Part shown: in pieces, positions 7,735-15,861 of the stretch
Position numbering within the stretch: the first letter of the stretch is position 1
How the letters are laid out: every line of letters begins with the position of its first letter
Assembly: GCF_002994615.1 (NCBI RefSeq)
Contig: NZ_PVNK01000055.1
Location: forward strand, 1-41,762
Source: Enhygromyxa salina
GTDB lineage: Bacteria > Myxococcota_A > Polyangia > Nannocystales > Nannocystaceae
Direction of reading: 5' to 3'
DNA length: 41,762 bases
Program-made: the position numbers and the translations under genes
The notes under the pieces: generated by a model
Seen by the model: the letters and a program-made list of their open reading frames with translations, nothing else
Told to the model about the DNA's origin: nothing
The model's database searches: none

Positions 7735-8624
7735 CGGCTGAGGCCTACGAGCTGATCCAGGCGGAGAAGGCCAACTTCCCAGTCAGCACCATGTGCAGGG
7801 TCCTCGGGGTCTCGAGGTCAGGCTTCTACGCCTGGCAGAAGCGAGAGCCGTCGAAGCGCGCCAAGGACAACGAGGAGCTGAGCGCCAAGATCGTCGAGAT
7901 CTTCGACGCGAGCCGTGGCATCTACGGCAGCCCTCGCGTGACCGAGGAGCTCGGGGCCCAGGGCTTCGAGGTCGACCGCAAGCGAGTCGCGAGGCTCATG
8001 GCCAAGATGGGCCTCAGCGCGGACCTGAAGCCGAAATTCCGGGCCGTCAACTCGGAGCCGGCGGCCGAACTCGCGGCCAACGTCCTCGACCGTCAGTTCG
8101 AGGTCGACGAGCCCGATCGCGTCTGGGTCTCGGACATCACGTACATCTGGACCGCCGCGGGCTGGCTGTACCTGGCGGTCGTGATCGACCTGTACTCGCG
8201 CCGTGTCGTCGGCTGGGCGATGGCGGACCACATGCGCGCCGAGCTCGTCCTCGAGGCCCTTCGCGTCGCCCTCGGGAGCCGCAAGCCCTCCGACGACGGC
8301 TTGCTCTTCCACTCGGATCAGGGCGCCCAGTACACGGCGACACGCGTCCGAGAGACCCTCGAGACCAAGGGGATCACCTGCAGCATGAGTCGTCGAGGCA
8401 ACTGCTGGGACAACGCCGTGGCCGAGTCATTCTTCGCCACGCTGAAACGCGAACACGTCTATCGAAAGCTCTTTCTCACCCACGAGGATGCGAAGTTTTC
8501 CATTGCAGAATGGATCGGAGCTTTCTACAATGGCCAACGTAGGCACTCGACCATCGGCTACTGCTCGCCGGTCGAGTACGAGCGGAACTACTACTCGGAG
8601 CTAGCCCCGCGTCAAGCCGCATAA
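7701..8624 (+). CDS. IS3-family transposase OrfB (rve DDE domain)
   Basis: About 307 residues are read after the -1 shift. An HTH_21-type region (GIYGSPRVTEEL) is followed by the integrase core with the DDE triad: D in VWVSDITYIW, D in FHSDQGAQYT and E in NAVAESFFATLK. The end, GYCSPVEYE, is typical for IS3 OrfB. No start codon is seen upstream of the core, so it is expected to be made as the OrfAB fusion. The stop TAA is 5 nt before the right terminal repeat. Confidence 0.93.
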   Translation, partial: SRGLLRQGELVTAEAYELIQAEKANFPVSTMCRVLGVSRSGFYAWQKREPSKRAKDNEELSAKIVEIFDASRGIYGSPRVTEELGAQGFEVDRKRVARLMAKMGLSADLKPKFRAVNSEPAAELAANVLDRQFEVDEPDRVWVSDITYIWTAAGWLYLAVVIDLYSRRVVGWAMADHMRAELVLEALRVALGSRKPSDDGLLFHSDQGAQYTATRVRETLETKGITCSMSRRGNCWDNAVAESFFATLKREHVYRKLFLTHEDAKFSIAEWIGAFYNGQRRHSTIGYCSPVEYERNYYSELAPRQAA

Positions 8625-8629
8625 AACCA

Positions 8630-8650
8630 GGTGTCCGAATTTTTGGGGCA
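8630..8650 (-). repeat. right terminal inverted repeat of IS3 element
   Basis: On the minus strand this reads TGCCCCA, seven variable bases, GGACACC, pairing with 7384-7404. The short stretch 8913-9027 beyond the interrupted gene holds nothing recognisable. Confidence 0.85.
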
Positions 8651-9027
8651 AGACCACGGCGTCGCCGAGGAGGTCCGAGCACGTTTGATAGGGAACGAAA
8701 TCGCTCTCGACCCCCAAGAGATTTGGAACAAGGTCGACGTACCGGAAATTTCCGTTTCGGGCGTGCTGGAAAGCGGATACCCACGCGCGAGTGGGCTGAG
8801 CGCGGAACTCTCGTGGGAAGGGGATCAGGGGTTCATGCGGTACAGTGAAGTAGCCACGTCCGCTCCAGTTCAGCCAGATGGGCTTCTTGATCTTCTTCTT
8901 GAGGCGACTCATTGGCTCATGATTGAAAGCGACCGAAGCGGGCGTCGATGACTTGACAGGTGGTACACAAGGAGCTGTAAGCAGCAGAGCCGAACCCTCG
9001 TGACCTGGAGAGCCAGACTCGCGCAGC

Positions 9028-10347
9028 TCAAGAAGCGCGCGAAGGCCCGGCCTCTTCGATCTCGATCATGCCCTGCCGTCGGATGAGGCGAAATACGATG
9101 AACTCGGCCGGAGCCGCCAGCGCGACGCCGATCTTGCAGACCAGCTCGTCTTCGGCTGCGCTCGAGTCGGCGCAGGAGCGGACAAAGAAGGCCTGCTCGG
9201 GGGTGTCGCCAGCGAGGGCCCCCGACTCGTAGGCGGCGAGCAGCTGGGCCCTCAGCTCTCGAGTGAGGCGCATGGACGCGAGGGCGTCGCTGCGCTGCGC
9301 TGCGCTGCCGCTGCGCTGGGCGATGTGCTCGGCGTTGCGCTCGATCGCCGTCAGGCACCGTCGCGCGTTGACGAAGCTCAGCGGGTTGAGCTCGGGGCGG
9401 GGGCTCGCGTAGGGATCCCACAGCAGGGTGCGGGCGCCCCAGACGTGGATCCCGAAGCCCGGAAACGCGCGCAGCAGGTTGACGCCGCCAGCGTAGAGAT
9501 CGGCCTGGACCCGATCTTCGACCTGCTCGGTCAGGACCACGACGTCGCGCAGGCGCTCGTTGGCTGGCGGCCGATGGGGCCCGCAGGCGAGGTCGACTCG
9601 GGCGTAGACACCCGCGACCGCGAAGCTCGGCGGCAGGGTGTGAGTCGGCGCCTCGGCCCCGTCTTCGACGACGACCCAGGGCCAATAGAGGGCGGCGTAG
9701 CCGTGATCTCCGAGGGCGTCACGCCAGCGCAGGGCGGCGAGGGCGTCGGCTTCGATCGGTGGCTCGAGCAAGGTGAACACGCGCCAGCGCTCGCGCGGCT
9801 GCGCGAGGCGATTGAGGAACAGGCGCTGGAGCGTGAGCAGCTCGGGGTTCGAGAACAGCGGGCGCTCGGACCCGGCGACCCCCTCGACCGGGACCCGGGC
9901 GTGGAGCTCGGGCAAGATCACGAGCGAGACCTCGGGCATGGTCAGGAGCAGCTCGAGGCCGATCGGGCGGACCGGAAGACCGGCGAGCTCGGTCGGGGGC
10001 TCGTCCGGGATCCCGAGCATGTCGGCGACGAGCGGGTCGGTGTTGGTGCTGTCGATCTGCGCGCCGATGTTGACGACGACGCAGCGAGCCCCGCCGTTGG
10101 CGAAGAACTCGCGCACGGCCTCGGCGAGGCGCGCGCCGGGGGGCTCGTCGAGCGCCTGACCCGCGTCGTCGCGCAGGTAGGTGGCCACGTAGCTCGTCCA
10201 GTCGTCGATGCGTTTGGCCTCGTGACGGTGGCGTGGTCCGCCGACGCCGACGAAGCCAACCACGTCTGTTCGGACGCGCGCGGGGCTGGTCTGACCTGGG
10301 CCCGGGCGCGCGTTGACTGCAGGGACTGTGAGGTCAAAATTGCTCAT
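9028..10347 (-). CDS. contractile tail-sheath family protein
   Basis: This 439-residue protein belongs to the phage tail-sheath type found in myophages, R-type pyocins and extracellular contractile injection systems. The N-terminus (TDVVGFVGVGG) and the C-terminal region (EDELVCKIGVALAAPAEFIV, then FRLIRRQ) match the conserved sheath subdomain that interlocks neighbouring subunits; FGIHVWGARTL in the middle is a classic sheath motif. The start ATG 10345-10347 has AGGTGA upstream at a good distance; the frame is open far upstream but those residues do not resemble sheath. No tube, baseplate or ATPase gene of such a system lies in the window, so this copy is separated from a main cluster or is an orphan. 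Confidence 0.88.
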   Translation of the reverse strand: MSNFDLTVPAVNARPGPGQTSPARVRTDVVGFVGVGGPRHRHEAKRIDDWTSYVATYLRDDAGQALDEPPGARLAEAVREFFANGGARCVVVNIGAQIDSTNTDPLVADMLGIPDEPPTELAGLPVRPIGLELLLTMPEVSLVILPELHARVPVEGVAGSERPLFSNPELLTLQRLFLNRLAQPRERWRVFTLLEPPIEADALAALRWRDALGDHGYAALYWPWVVVEDGAEAPTHTLPPSFAVAGVYARVDLACGPHRPPANERLRDVVVLTEQVEDRVQADLYAGGVNLLRAFPGFGIHVWGARTLLWDPYASPRPELNPLSFVNARRCLTAIERNAEHIAQRSGSAAQRSDALASMRLTRELRAQLLAAYESGALAGDTPEQAFFVRSCADSSAAEDELVCKIGVALAAPAEFIVFRLIRRQGMIEIEEAGPSRAS

Positions 10348-10661
10348 GACGGGCTCACCTAAAACCGATCTGATCACCCACATACTCGATGGTGGGATAT
10401 CCGACAGTGTTACAATTAGATACATTGAACATCGGGCGCATGCCCCGGTCAACGGCATGTTCGGGGGGGATCGAGCGCCGTATCCGGTAATTGATGCGGG
10501 CATCGAGGGCGCTGGCGGTCCGTGGTGCAGCTTCTTCACCTGCCCGGACGTTGCGGACCTGCGTCCGTCGTGGAGACTCTCTTTATCGTCTCCGGCCGCG
10601 GGGCTGCGCCCCGACCCTGGGCTTCGCTCGGGCCCAAAGCCTCGAGAGACCGTGAATTGTG
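10348..10661. other. divergent intergenic region between sheath and PP2C-like genes
   Basis: This 314-bp stretch has no gene I can support. The part near 10400-10430 is AT-richer than its surroundings and is the likely site of promoters. Near 10590-10640 two short GC-rich inverted repeats occur (GGGGCTGCGCCCC, and TGGGC pairing with GCCCA). I did not find a sigma-54 or other named promoter motif. Confidence 0.5.
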
Positions 10662-11351
10662 ATGCAGATGGCCATGGAATTCCCCTTTGAACAGGAGCTA
10701 GGCATTGATGACGGGGCCTACGTCGAGCGGGTCGTCGGGACCGAGCTGATCGCCGTGCTCGCGTCAGGTCCGGTGCTGCCGGGCATGCCCTCGACCGCCG
10801 AATTCGTCGCCCGGGCCTTCGCCGACGACCCTCCCGAGGATGCCGAGCACGCGCTGGCGGTCCTGCACCGCAAGGCCCGCGAAGATCGGCTGGCCTCGGC
10901 GACGGCGGCGCTGTGGTCCGAGCGTGGCCTGATGATCGCCTGGGTCGGGGTGGTTCGGGCCCACTTGATTCGTGGCGCGCGGTTAGTCGCGAGCACCCAC
11001 GATCACACCCTCGTCCACGAGCTCCCGAGCGCCGACGAGCTCGCGATCGTGGCTCCATTCGACGACAGCCCCGCGCTCGAGCGCATCGTGACGCGGACGC
11101 TGGGCGGGGGCGGGAGCCCGGGCCAGTGCACCTGGGTCGTGGCGCCGGGTGACGTGCTGCTGATGTGCGCGGCCCACCTCCACGACTTCAGGCCGCCAAA
11201 CACCTACGTCGATCGGGCGCAGGACTTCGCCCGCCCGCTCGCCGGCCGCCTGATGGTCCAGCGCGAGTCGGCGCTCGACCACTACCAGGAGTCGATGTCT
11301 TCGCGCTCGAGGGCGTTGGGCAGCAAGGTCTCGCCGACCGAGTCGAGCTGA
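10662..11351 (+). CDS. PP2C-like pseudophosphatase
   Basis: This 229-residue protein follows the layout of PPM/PP2C phosphatases: an AVLASG segment (31-36) where active enzymes have a VADG-type motif, WVGVVRAHLIRGARL (94-108) where they have GDSRAYLLR, HDHTLVHEL (113-121), TRTLGGGGS (144-152) and VLLMCAAHLHD (165-175) where they have LLLCSDGLHD. The metal-binding Asp is missing in all three motifs, so catalysis is unlikely and a binding or regulatory role is more plausible. Possible starts are GTG 10659, ATG 10662 and ATG 10674. The 3' end overlaps the convergent S41 gene by 70 nt. It is divergent from the sheath gene. Confidence 0.65.
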   Translation: MQMAMEFPFEQELGIDDGAYVERVVGTELIAVLASGPVLPGMPSTAEFVARAFADDPPEDAEHALAVLHRKAREDRLASATAALWSERGLMIAWVGVVRAHLIRGARLVASTHDHTLVHELPSADELAIVAPFDDSPALERIVTRTLGGGGSPGQCTWVVAPGDVLLMCAAHLHDFRPPNTYVDRAQDFARPLAGRLMVQRESALDHYQESMSSRSRALGSKVSPTESS

Positions 11352-12622
11352 GTCAGGCGCGGGGGCAGGCCGGGCGCGGGCATCGGCTGGATGTCGCACG
11401 CGCCGCTGTCGAGGTAGGCGAGCGCGGCCGCGAGCATGCCCTCTTCGGGGTCGCCGAGCTGATGGAAGAGGTCGTCCTCGGCGAAGCAGTCGGCGGGCAT
11501 GCCCTCGAAGTAGTCGGTGTTGCCGTTGGCGTTGACGAGCCGAAAGGTGATCGGGAACAGCAGCTTGTCGCAGAATTCGAAGCTCTTGGAGCCAACCGGC
11601 TTGCCCCCGGTCGGCCCGCCGATCAGGGTGACCTTGGCGTAGGGCAAGAGCGCGTTGATGACCAGCTCCGAGGCCGAGAGCGTGCGCGAGCTGGTCAGGA
11701 CAATGACCTCGTCGGCGCCGAGCGAGTGGCCGAGCTCGCTGATCTCGGTCGACTTGTTTTCGCTGGTGTAGTTGCTGTTGTACTGGAAGGTGTACGCGGT
11801 CGCGCCCTCGTGATCGGCCCCGACCGTGAGGTTGACCTGGCGCTCGGCGACGCTGATCAAGCCGCCGCCGTTGTAGCGCAGGTCGATGACCACCGTGCTG
11901 ACGCCCTTCTCCTTGAACATGGCGTAGGTCGCCTCGAGCTCGCTCTTGGTCGTCTCGACGAACTTGTCCATGATGTAGTAGCCGACCGGGACGCCGCCGG
12001 GCCCGTCGACGACCGACGCGACCGGGATGCTGACGATGTCGATCCAGTCTTTGGTCAGCATCACGGTCTCGACCTCGCCGGTCGCGAGGCGCTCGATCTC
12101 GAGGCTGACCTCGACGCCGGGCTCGTTGTCGCCGTAGACCGAGGACCAGCTGCCTTCGGCGTCGAGCTGCTCGGCGCTGACGCCGTTGACGCCGAGGATC
12201 ATGTCACCGCGTAGCAAGTTGACGGCGGTCGCGGGCGAGTTGTCGCTGACGAAGGAGATGCGGACCTCGTTGTCGGGCCCGCGCAGGGTCTTGTAGCCGA
12301 GGCCGACGAACTTGCCCTCCATGAACAGAGCGTCGGAGGTCGACTTGTCACTAATTCGGGTCCAGCGGTCGACGCCCTGGCGCAGATCGCTGACCAGGGA
12401 CTCGGGCGTCTCCCAGGCGCTGAGGTCGATGTCGGCGGGCAGCTCATCGGTCCACAGGTAGAATTCCCGCATGACGTCGACCACGAACTGGTTTTGGCTC
12501 TCGACCTCGCAGTCGGCCGGTTCCTCGACCTTGAACGGATCATTGAGCCTCAGCTCGCAGGCACAGAGCCCGAGGCTGATCGACACCATGGCGGTACTTG
12601 TCAAAATCTGTTGCAGCTGCAT
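11282..12622 (-). CDS. S41-family C-terminal processing protease, lipoprotein
   Basis: This 446-residue lipoprotein has a leader with Cys at 20 and 22 (SLGLCAC), so it is probably membrane-anchored outside the cytoplasm. A PDZ-like segment (about 120-190, with GDMILGVNGVSAEQL) is followed by the S41 protease core: VVIDLRYNGGG (245-254), TLSASELVINAL (314-325) and GGPTGGKPVG (335-344). Ser316 and Lys341, 25 residues apart as in CtpB, form the expected Ser/Lys dyad. The ATG at 12620-12622 is chosen because it gives the signal peptide; upstream codons of the same frame are not protein-like. Its substrate is unknown. Confidence 0.9.
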   Translation of the reverse strand: MQLQQILTSTAMVSISLGLCACELRLNDPFKVEEPADCEVESQNQFVVDVMREFYLWTDELPADIDLSAWETPESLVSDLRQGVDRWTRISDKSTSDALFMEGKFVGLGYKTLRGPDNEVRISFVSDNSPATAVNLLRGDMILGVNGVSAEQLDAEGSWSSVYGDNEPGVEVSLEIERLATGEVETVMLTKDWIDIVSIPVASVVDGPGGVPVGYYIMDKFVETTKSELEATYAMFKEKGVSTVVIDLRYNGGGLISVAERQVNLTVGADHEGATAYTFQYNSNYTSENKSTEISELGHSLGADEVIVLTSSRTLSASELVINALLPYAKVTLIGGPTGGKPVGSKSFEFCDKLLFPITFRLVNANGNTDYFEGMPADCFAEDDLFHQLGDPEEGMLAAALAYLDSGACDIQPMPAPGLPPRLTQLDSVGETLLPNALEREDIDSW

Positions 12623-12913
12623 GGTCGCGGAGACATTGAAGCACGCTCGACGGGGGTCGGCGATGGCGGAGCTTCCGCGGGCCTCACGGGCCTGCGGGGC
12701 ACCACTACGCGGGGATGGGGTGCGGGGCCGGCCGGGCTGAACACGTATGGGAACTCGCCTGCGCCGGACCAGCGGCCCTAGGTACGGGCGCATGAGCGCG
12801 GTCCGAAGAGCTGCGCGCGCGTGTTATGAAGCCGGGGTTAGGTCCGGTCGCGCGAGCCGATGGGGCTCGTCGCGGGCGGCCGCTTCCACAACTAGCATCC
12901 TCGAGGAGACACC

Positions 12914-13432
12914 ATGGAACCCTTCATCGGAATGATCATCCAGTTCGGCGGAAACTTTGCGCCGCGGGGCTGGGCCTTTTGCGACGGACAGCTGCTCCCA
13001 ATCGCGGAAAACAGCGCCCTGTTCTCGATCCTCGGCACTTCCTACGGTGGCGACGGCGTCACGTCCTTCGGGCTGCCCGACCTGCGCGGGCGCGCGGCGG
13101 TTCATCCTGGCAACGGCCCTGGCCTGTCGCACTACCGACTCGGCGACAAGGGGGGCGCCGAGCAGGTCACGCTGACGGTCAACCAGATGCCGAGCCACAA
13201 GCACGGCTACAGGGCGATCGCCGGGGACTCGAAGTCGACGACGGCGGCCGGGAACGCGCTGGGCAACAGCGCTCCGGGCAATGAGATCTACTCGGGTGGC
13301 ACGCCCGACTCGGCCATGAACGAGGGCGTCATCGCCAACACGGGCGGCGGTCAGCCCGTCCAGATCATCCAGCCCTTCCAGTGCGTGAACTTCATCATCG
13401 CGTTGGTCGGCATCTATCCGTCGCGCAGCTGA
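12914..13432 (+). CDS. phage tail-collar domain protein (Mdp-like)
   Basis: This 172-residue protein is a typical tail-collar/microcystin-dependent-protein homologue: it opens with FIGMIIQFGGNFAPRGWAFC, then DGQLLPIAENSALFSILGTS, YGGDGVTSFGLPDLRGR and the conserved MPSHKH near residue 95. Such proteins form fibre or collar parts in phages and are also common as stand-alone genes in bacteria. The start ATG has GAGGAG 5 nt upstream (ATCCTCGAGGAGACACC), a strong ribosome binding site. The preceding 290 bp between it and the divergent S41 gene hold no other gene. Confidence 0.93.
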   Translation: MEPFIGMIIQFGGNFAPRGWAFCDGQLLPIAENSALFSILGTSYGGDGVTSFGLPDLRGRAAVHPGNGPGLSHYRLGDKGGAEQVTLTVNQMPSHKHGYRAIAGDSKSTTAAGNALGNSAPGNEIYSGGTPDSAMNEGVIANTGGGQPVQIIQPFQCVNFIIALVGIYPSRS

Positions 13433-13450
13433 GCGCTCAACCGTGACCAT

Positions 13451-13474
13451 CAGCGCGTCCTCATTGACGCGCTG
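13451..13474 (+). terminator. hairpin after tail-collar gene
   Basis: CAGCGCGT and ACGCGCTG form a perfect 8-bp stem with an 8-nt loop, starting 19 nt after the tail-collar stop; the stem can be extended by CAT/GTG with one G-T pair. There is no clear T-run, so it is a terminator candidate only. Confidence 0.5.
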
Positions 13475-13583
13475 GTGTTCGCGTTATCGTGTGGTGAGTT
13501 GGGCTCGGAGTGTTCGAGCAGGCCGCGTATTCGGTGCGCGGCGCCGAGGGGGGCAGCTGACGAACAACGCGGCGGTGCTTCAA

Positions 13584-13600
13584 CCGACCCCTGCGGTCGG
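13584..13600 (-). terminator. small hairpin after the STAND-like gene
   Basis: CCGACC pairs with GGTCGG over a 5-nt loop, 24 nt downstream of the STAND-like stop on the minus strand. It is weak and has no T-run. Confidence 0.3.
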
Positions 13601-13623
13601 GCATGGCGCTGGCCGGGTCCTGG

Positions 13624-15861
13624 TCAGGTGGGCTCGTCGAGGGGCCACTCATGGTCGTGGACGAGTTGCTCGCGGCGCTCGCGGATGGCCTGGGCGCGGT
13701 CTGGACGGCCATGCTCGGCGAAGAAGGCCGCGAGGGTCTGCAATGCCGGCTTCGGAGCTGTTTCAACGTATTGGAGCTGGCGCCAGCAGTCGTCCGCGAG
13801 CTCGTGCGCCCTCTCGGCTTGCGCGATCCTGTCGAAGATCTCGACGCCACGGGCGAGCACCGTGATCGTGACCGCGTGAACCTGGCCGAAGAGCTGCTCG
13901 CAGCGCTCGTAGATCGCGTCGAAGTCCGCACTGGCGGCGAGCAGATCACCGCGCTCGATGGCGTGCTCGTGGTGCAGCAGACGGAGCCGGAGCAGCGCGA
14001 AGGGGGTCGCCCACGCGCGGGCGCTCGCCTCGACTTCGGCGAGGGCGGCGCGGGCCTCGGCGGGACGAAAGTGGTGGATGTGGAGCCACGCGAGCCCGGA
14101 CCAGGCGAGATGGCGCAGCTGGACTTCGTCTCGCTCCCACGCCTGGCTCGTGGCCCGATGCAGGCTCTCGAGCGCATGCGTGTCGTCGCAGTTGCTGACA
14201 TGACGAAGCGCGCGAACGAGCGAGCCTGATGAATCGTCGAGCGGAGGGTCTGGGTCGTCAGCCGCGACGCCGAGCTCGAGGTGGAGCTCGGCGCGGAGTT
14301 GCTTGGAGAGCTCATTCGCGCCGCCGGAGGCCTCCCACTCGTGCAGCGCGCGGCGTGCCGCCGTGCGAGTACCGTGGGGCGGGCGGAGCTCGGTCAGGAG
14401 GCGCAAAAGGGCGAGCTGCTCGGTGCTCTTGCTGGCCGAGGTCAAGGTCTCGAGGCGTGCGCGCAGTCGGTCCCAGGTGAAGGCCTGGAGGGTGGCGATG
14501 AACCCGGCGTAGCTTGTTGGGGGGTGCCACCAGTCCAAAAAATCGGTGCGCTGCGGGGGCGCGAGGGCGCGGACGGACGCTTCGAGGAGTCCGGGGCGTT
14601 GCCACACGCGCCAGGCATGATCCGTTTGGGGCGGCGGCCCCTCGAGCTCGGGCGCGGCACGAGAAAAGAGATGCAGGAGGCGTTTTTCGAGCTCCGAGAG
14701 TTGGCGCTCCTGTTGGATCGCGTCCGCAATCGCTCCCAACGCCTGCTCCACCTCTTGGTCGAGAAGGGTGTCAATCGGGCTGTCGTGAACGAGCGCGCCG
14801 TCGACCCCGGGGCGCTCGAGCCGACGGAGGTGTATGGCGTCGGTCTGGCCTGGGCGCTCGGGTCCAATTTCGATGAGCAGCGAGCCTGGTGACGGCTCGG
14901 GGATCTCGAGCGGAAGGTAGAGATCGTCAACCACGAGGAACACGCGCTGGCGGCCCGTGAGCTGACGATAGCGGTGCTCCAGATCGACCTCGTGCACCGG
15001 CGGCAGCTCGCCCTCGTCGCCGAGCTCAGCGACGATCGCGTGCAGGACCATGAAGGTCGTGTCGAGCATGGGCGCGGCGACCCACACGACTCGATCCCAT
15101 CGTTCACGAGTGCGTTCGAGCGCGGCTCGGGCCAGCGCCGCCCGGCCGACACTGCGCTTGCCACTCAGTCCGATCCGCCGAGCCCCGGCGAGGATACGAT
15201 CAGCGATCAACTCGAGCTCCACATCCCGCCCAATCAACGGCTCGGTGAGCGCCGGGGGCTCGTCGATGAAGCTCGGCATCCCGGAGCGGTCGGCGGGCCC
15301 AAAGCTGGGATCGATGCCGAGCGCGCCGACGGCTTCGAAGGGCAGCAGCAGCCACGGAGGTGGGTCTCGAGGCTCGTGGGGGGTCGCAAAGCGAAACTGC
15401 GCCGCGTGCACGCTGAAGAGATCGGGCGCGACATCACCGAGCTGGCGCAGCGCATCGAGCCGCAACATCAGCACGAGGGGGCCGCTGAGGCGGGTGACGA
15501 GCTGGTCCCGCCGGCTGTTGAGCTGGGCGAAGCAACGCTCGAGCGCCTCGGGATCTCGACGACTGGCCTCGGTGGTCGTCAGGACGGCCAGCGGCGCGAC
15601 GCCGTCGACGCTCGCCGTCAGCCGCTGCAAAGGGCCGTCGTCGTCGGCGTCGAGGGGGCTCGAATGACGCAGGTCGCGTTCGAGCGCGGTGGCCTCGAGC
15701 GCGACCATCAGCTCGACGTGCCGCTCGGTTCGCGCGTCGGGCACGATGACGAGCAGCAGCGCAAAGCCTTCGCTGAGCGCCAACGCCTCCCGCAGGCGCG
15801 CCCACTCGTTGGCGTTGTCAGCCTGGGCCAGCCACCAGGCGAGAGCCTCCTCGTCGTTCAC
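13624..15861 (-). CDS. STAND-like NTPase with inactivated Walker A and helical repeats
   Basis: This 745-residue protein has three parts. The N-terminus (about 1-165) contains LNSRRDQLVTRLSGPLVLML and APDLFSVHAAQFRF, a pattern seen at the start of bacterial TPR-containing NTPases. The central NTPase region (about 205-400) has GLSGKRSVGRAALA (231-244), where active STAND proteins read G.GGVGKTALA: Lys is replaced by Arg and Thr by Ala. Walker B (VFLVVDDL, 307-314) remains. The C-terminus (about 480-745) is helical and TPR-like (AWSGLAWLHIHHFRPAEARA). GTG 15859-15861 is the start, as it overlaps the stop of the upstream ATPase (GTGA). It probably binds, rather than hydrolyses, nucleotide and works with that ATPase. 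Confidence 0.75.
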   Translation of the reverse strand: MNDEEALAWWLAQADNANEWARLREALALSEGFALLLVIVPDARTERHVELMVALEATALERDLRHSSPLDADDDGPLQRLTASVDGVAPLAVLTTTEASRRDPEALERCFAQLNSRRDQLVTRLSGPLVLMLRLDALRQLGDVAPDLFSVHAAQFRFATPHEPRDPPPWLLLPFEAVGALGIDPSFGPADRSGMPSFIDEPPALTEPLIGRDVELELIADRILAGARRIGLSGKRSVGRAALARAALERTRERWDRVVWVAAPMLDTTFMVLHAIVAELGDEGELPPVHEVDLEHRYRQLTGRQRVFLVVDDLYLPLEIPEPSPGSLLIEIGPERPGQTDAIHLRRLERPGVDGALVHDSPIDTLLDQEVEQALGAIADAIQQERQLSELEKRLLHLFSRAAPELEGPPPQTDHAWRVWQRPGLLEASVRALAPPQRTDFLDWWHPPTSYAGFIATLQAFTWDRLRARLETLTSASKSTEQLALLRLLTELRPPHGTRTAARRALHEWEASGGANELSKQLRAELHLELGVAADDPDPPLDDSSGSLVRALRHVSNCDDTHALESLHRATSQAWERDEVQLRHLAWSGLAWLHIHHFRPAEARAALAEVEASARAWATPFALLRLRLLHHEHAIERGDLLAASADFDAIYERCEQLFGQVHAVTITVLARGVEIFDRIAQAERAHELADDCWRQLQYVETAPKPALQTLAAFFAEHGRPDRAQAIRERREQLVHDHEWPLDEPT

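Larger units (their letters stand above)
7384..8650 (+). mobile_element. IS3-family insertion sequence, complete
   Basis: This 1267-bp element is the usual size for IS3 elements. It has 21-bp imperfect terminal inverted repeats, two overlapping frames (orfA, orfB) and an A7 slippage site between them. The terminal repeats share TGCCCCA at the outer end and GGACACC at the inner end. Both frames are intact, so the element may still be active. It disrupts the immunity paralogue at 6788-8912, inserted on the opposite strand. Confidence 0.93.
6788..8912 (-). pseudogene. paralogue of the putative immunity gene, split by IS3 element
   Basis: The N-terminal part is encoded at 8651-8912 (start ATG 8910-8912, MSRLKKKIKKPIWLNWSGRG) and the C-terminal part at 6788-7383, ending DGARYFFGHRVP. 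Between them lies a 1267-bp IS3 element. Both halves match the gene at 2351-3250: AWVSAFQHARNGNF in the first half and RYFFGHRVP at the end. The halves are in register if the element plus a 3-bp duplication is removed. The flanking triplets (ATC left, AGA right) do not match, so the duplication has mutated or the site was rearranged. The product is expected to be non-functional as it stands. It follows the tail-sheath gene in the same orientation. Confidence 0.75.

Noticed and set aside
7381..8653. Target-site duplication of the IS3 element
   Set aside because: The triplets next to the terminal repeats are ATC and AGA. An AGA also occurs 2 nt further out on the left, but using it would place the gene halves out of frame, so no duplication is claimed.
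10348..11058. N-terminal extension of the sheath gene
   Set aside because: The frame stays open but the residues are Arg/Ser/Pro-rich, overlap the divergent PP2C-like gene and precede a good ATG with a ribosome binding site at 10347.
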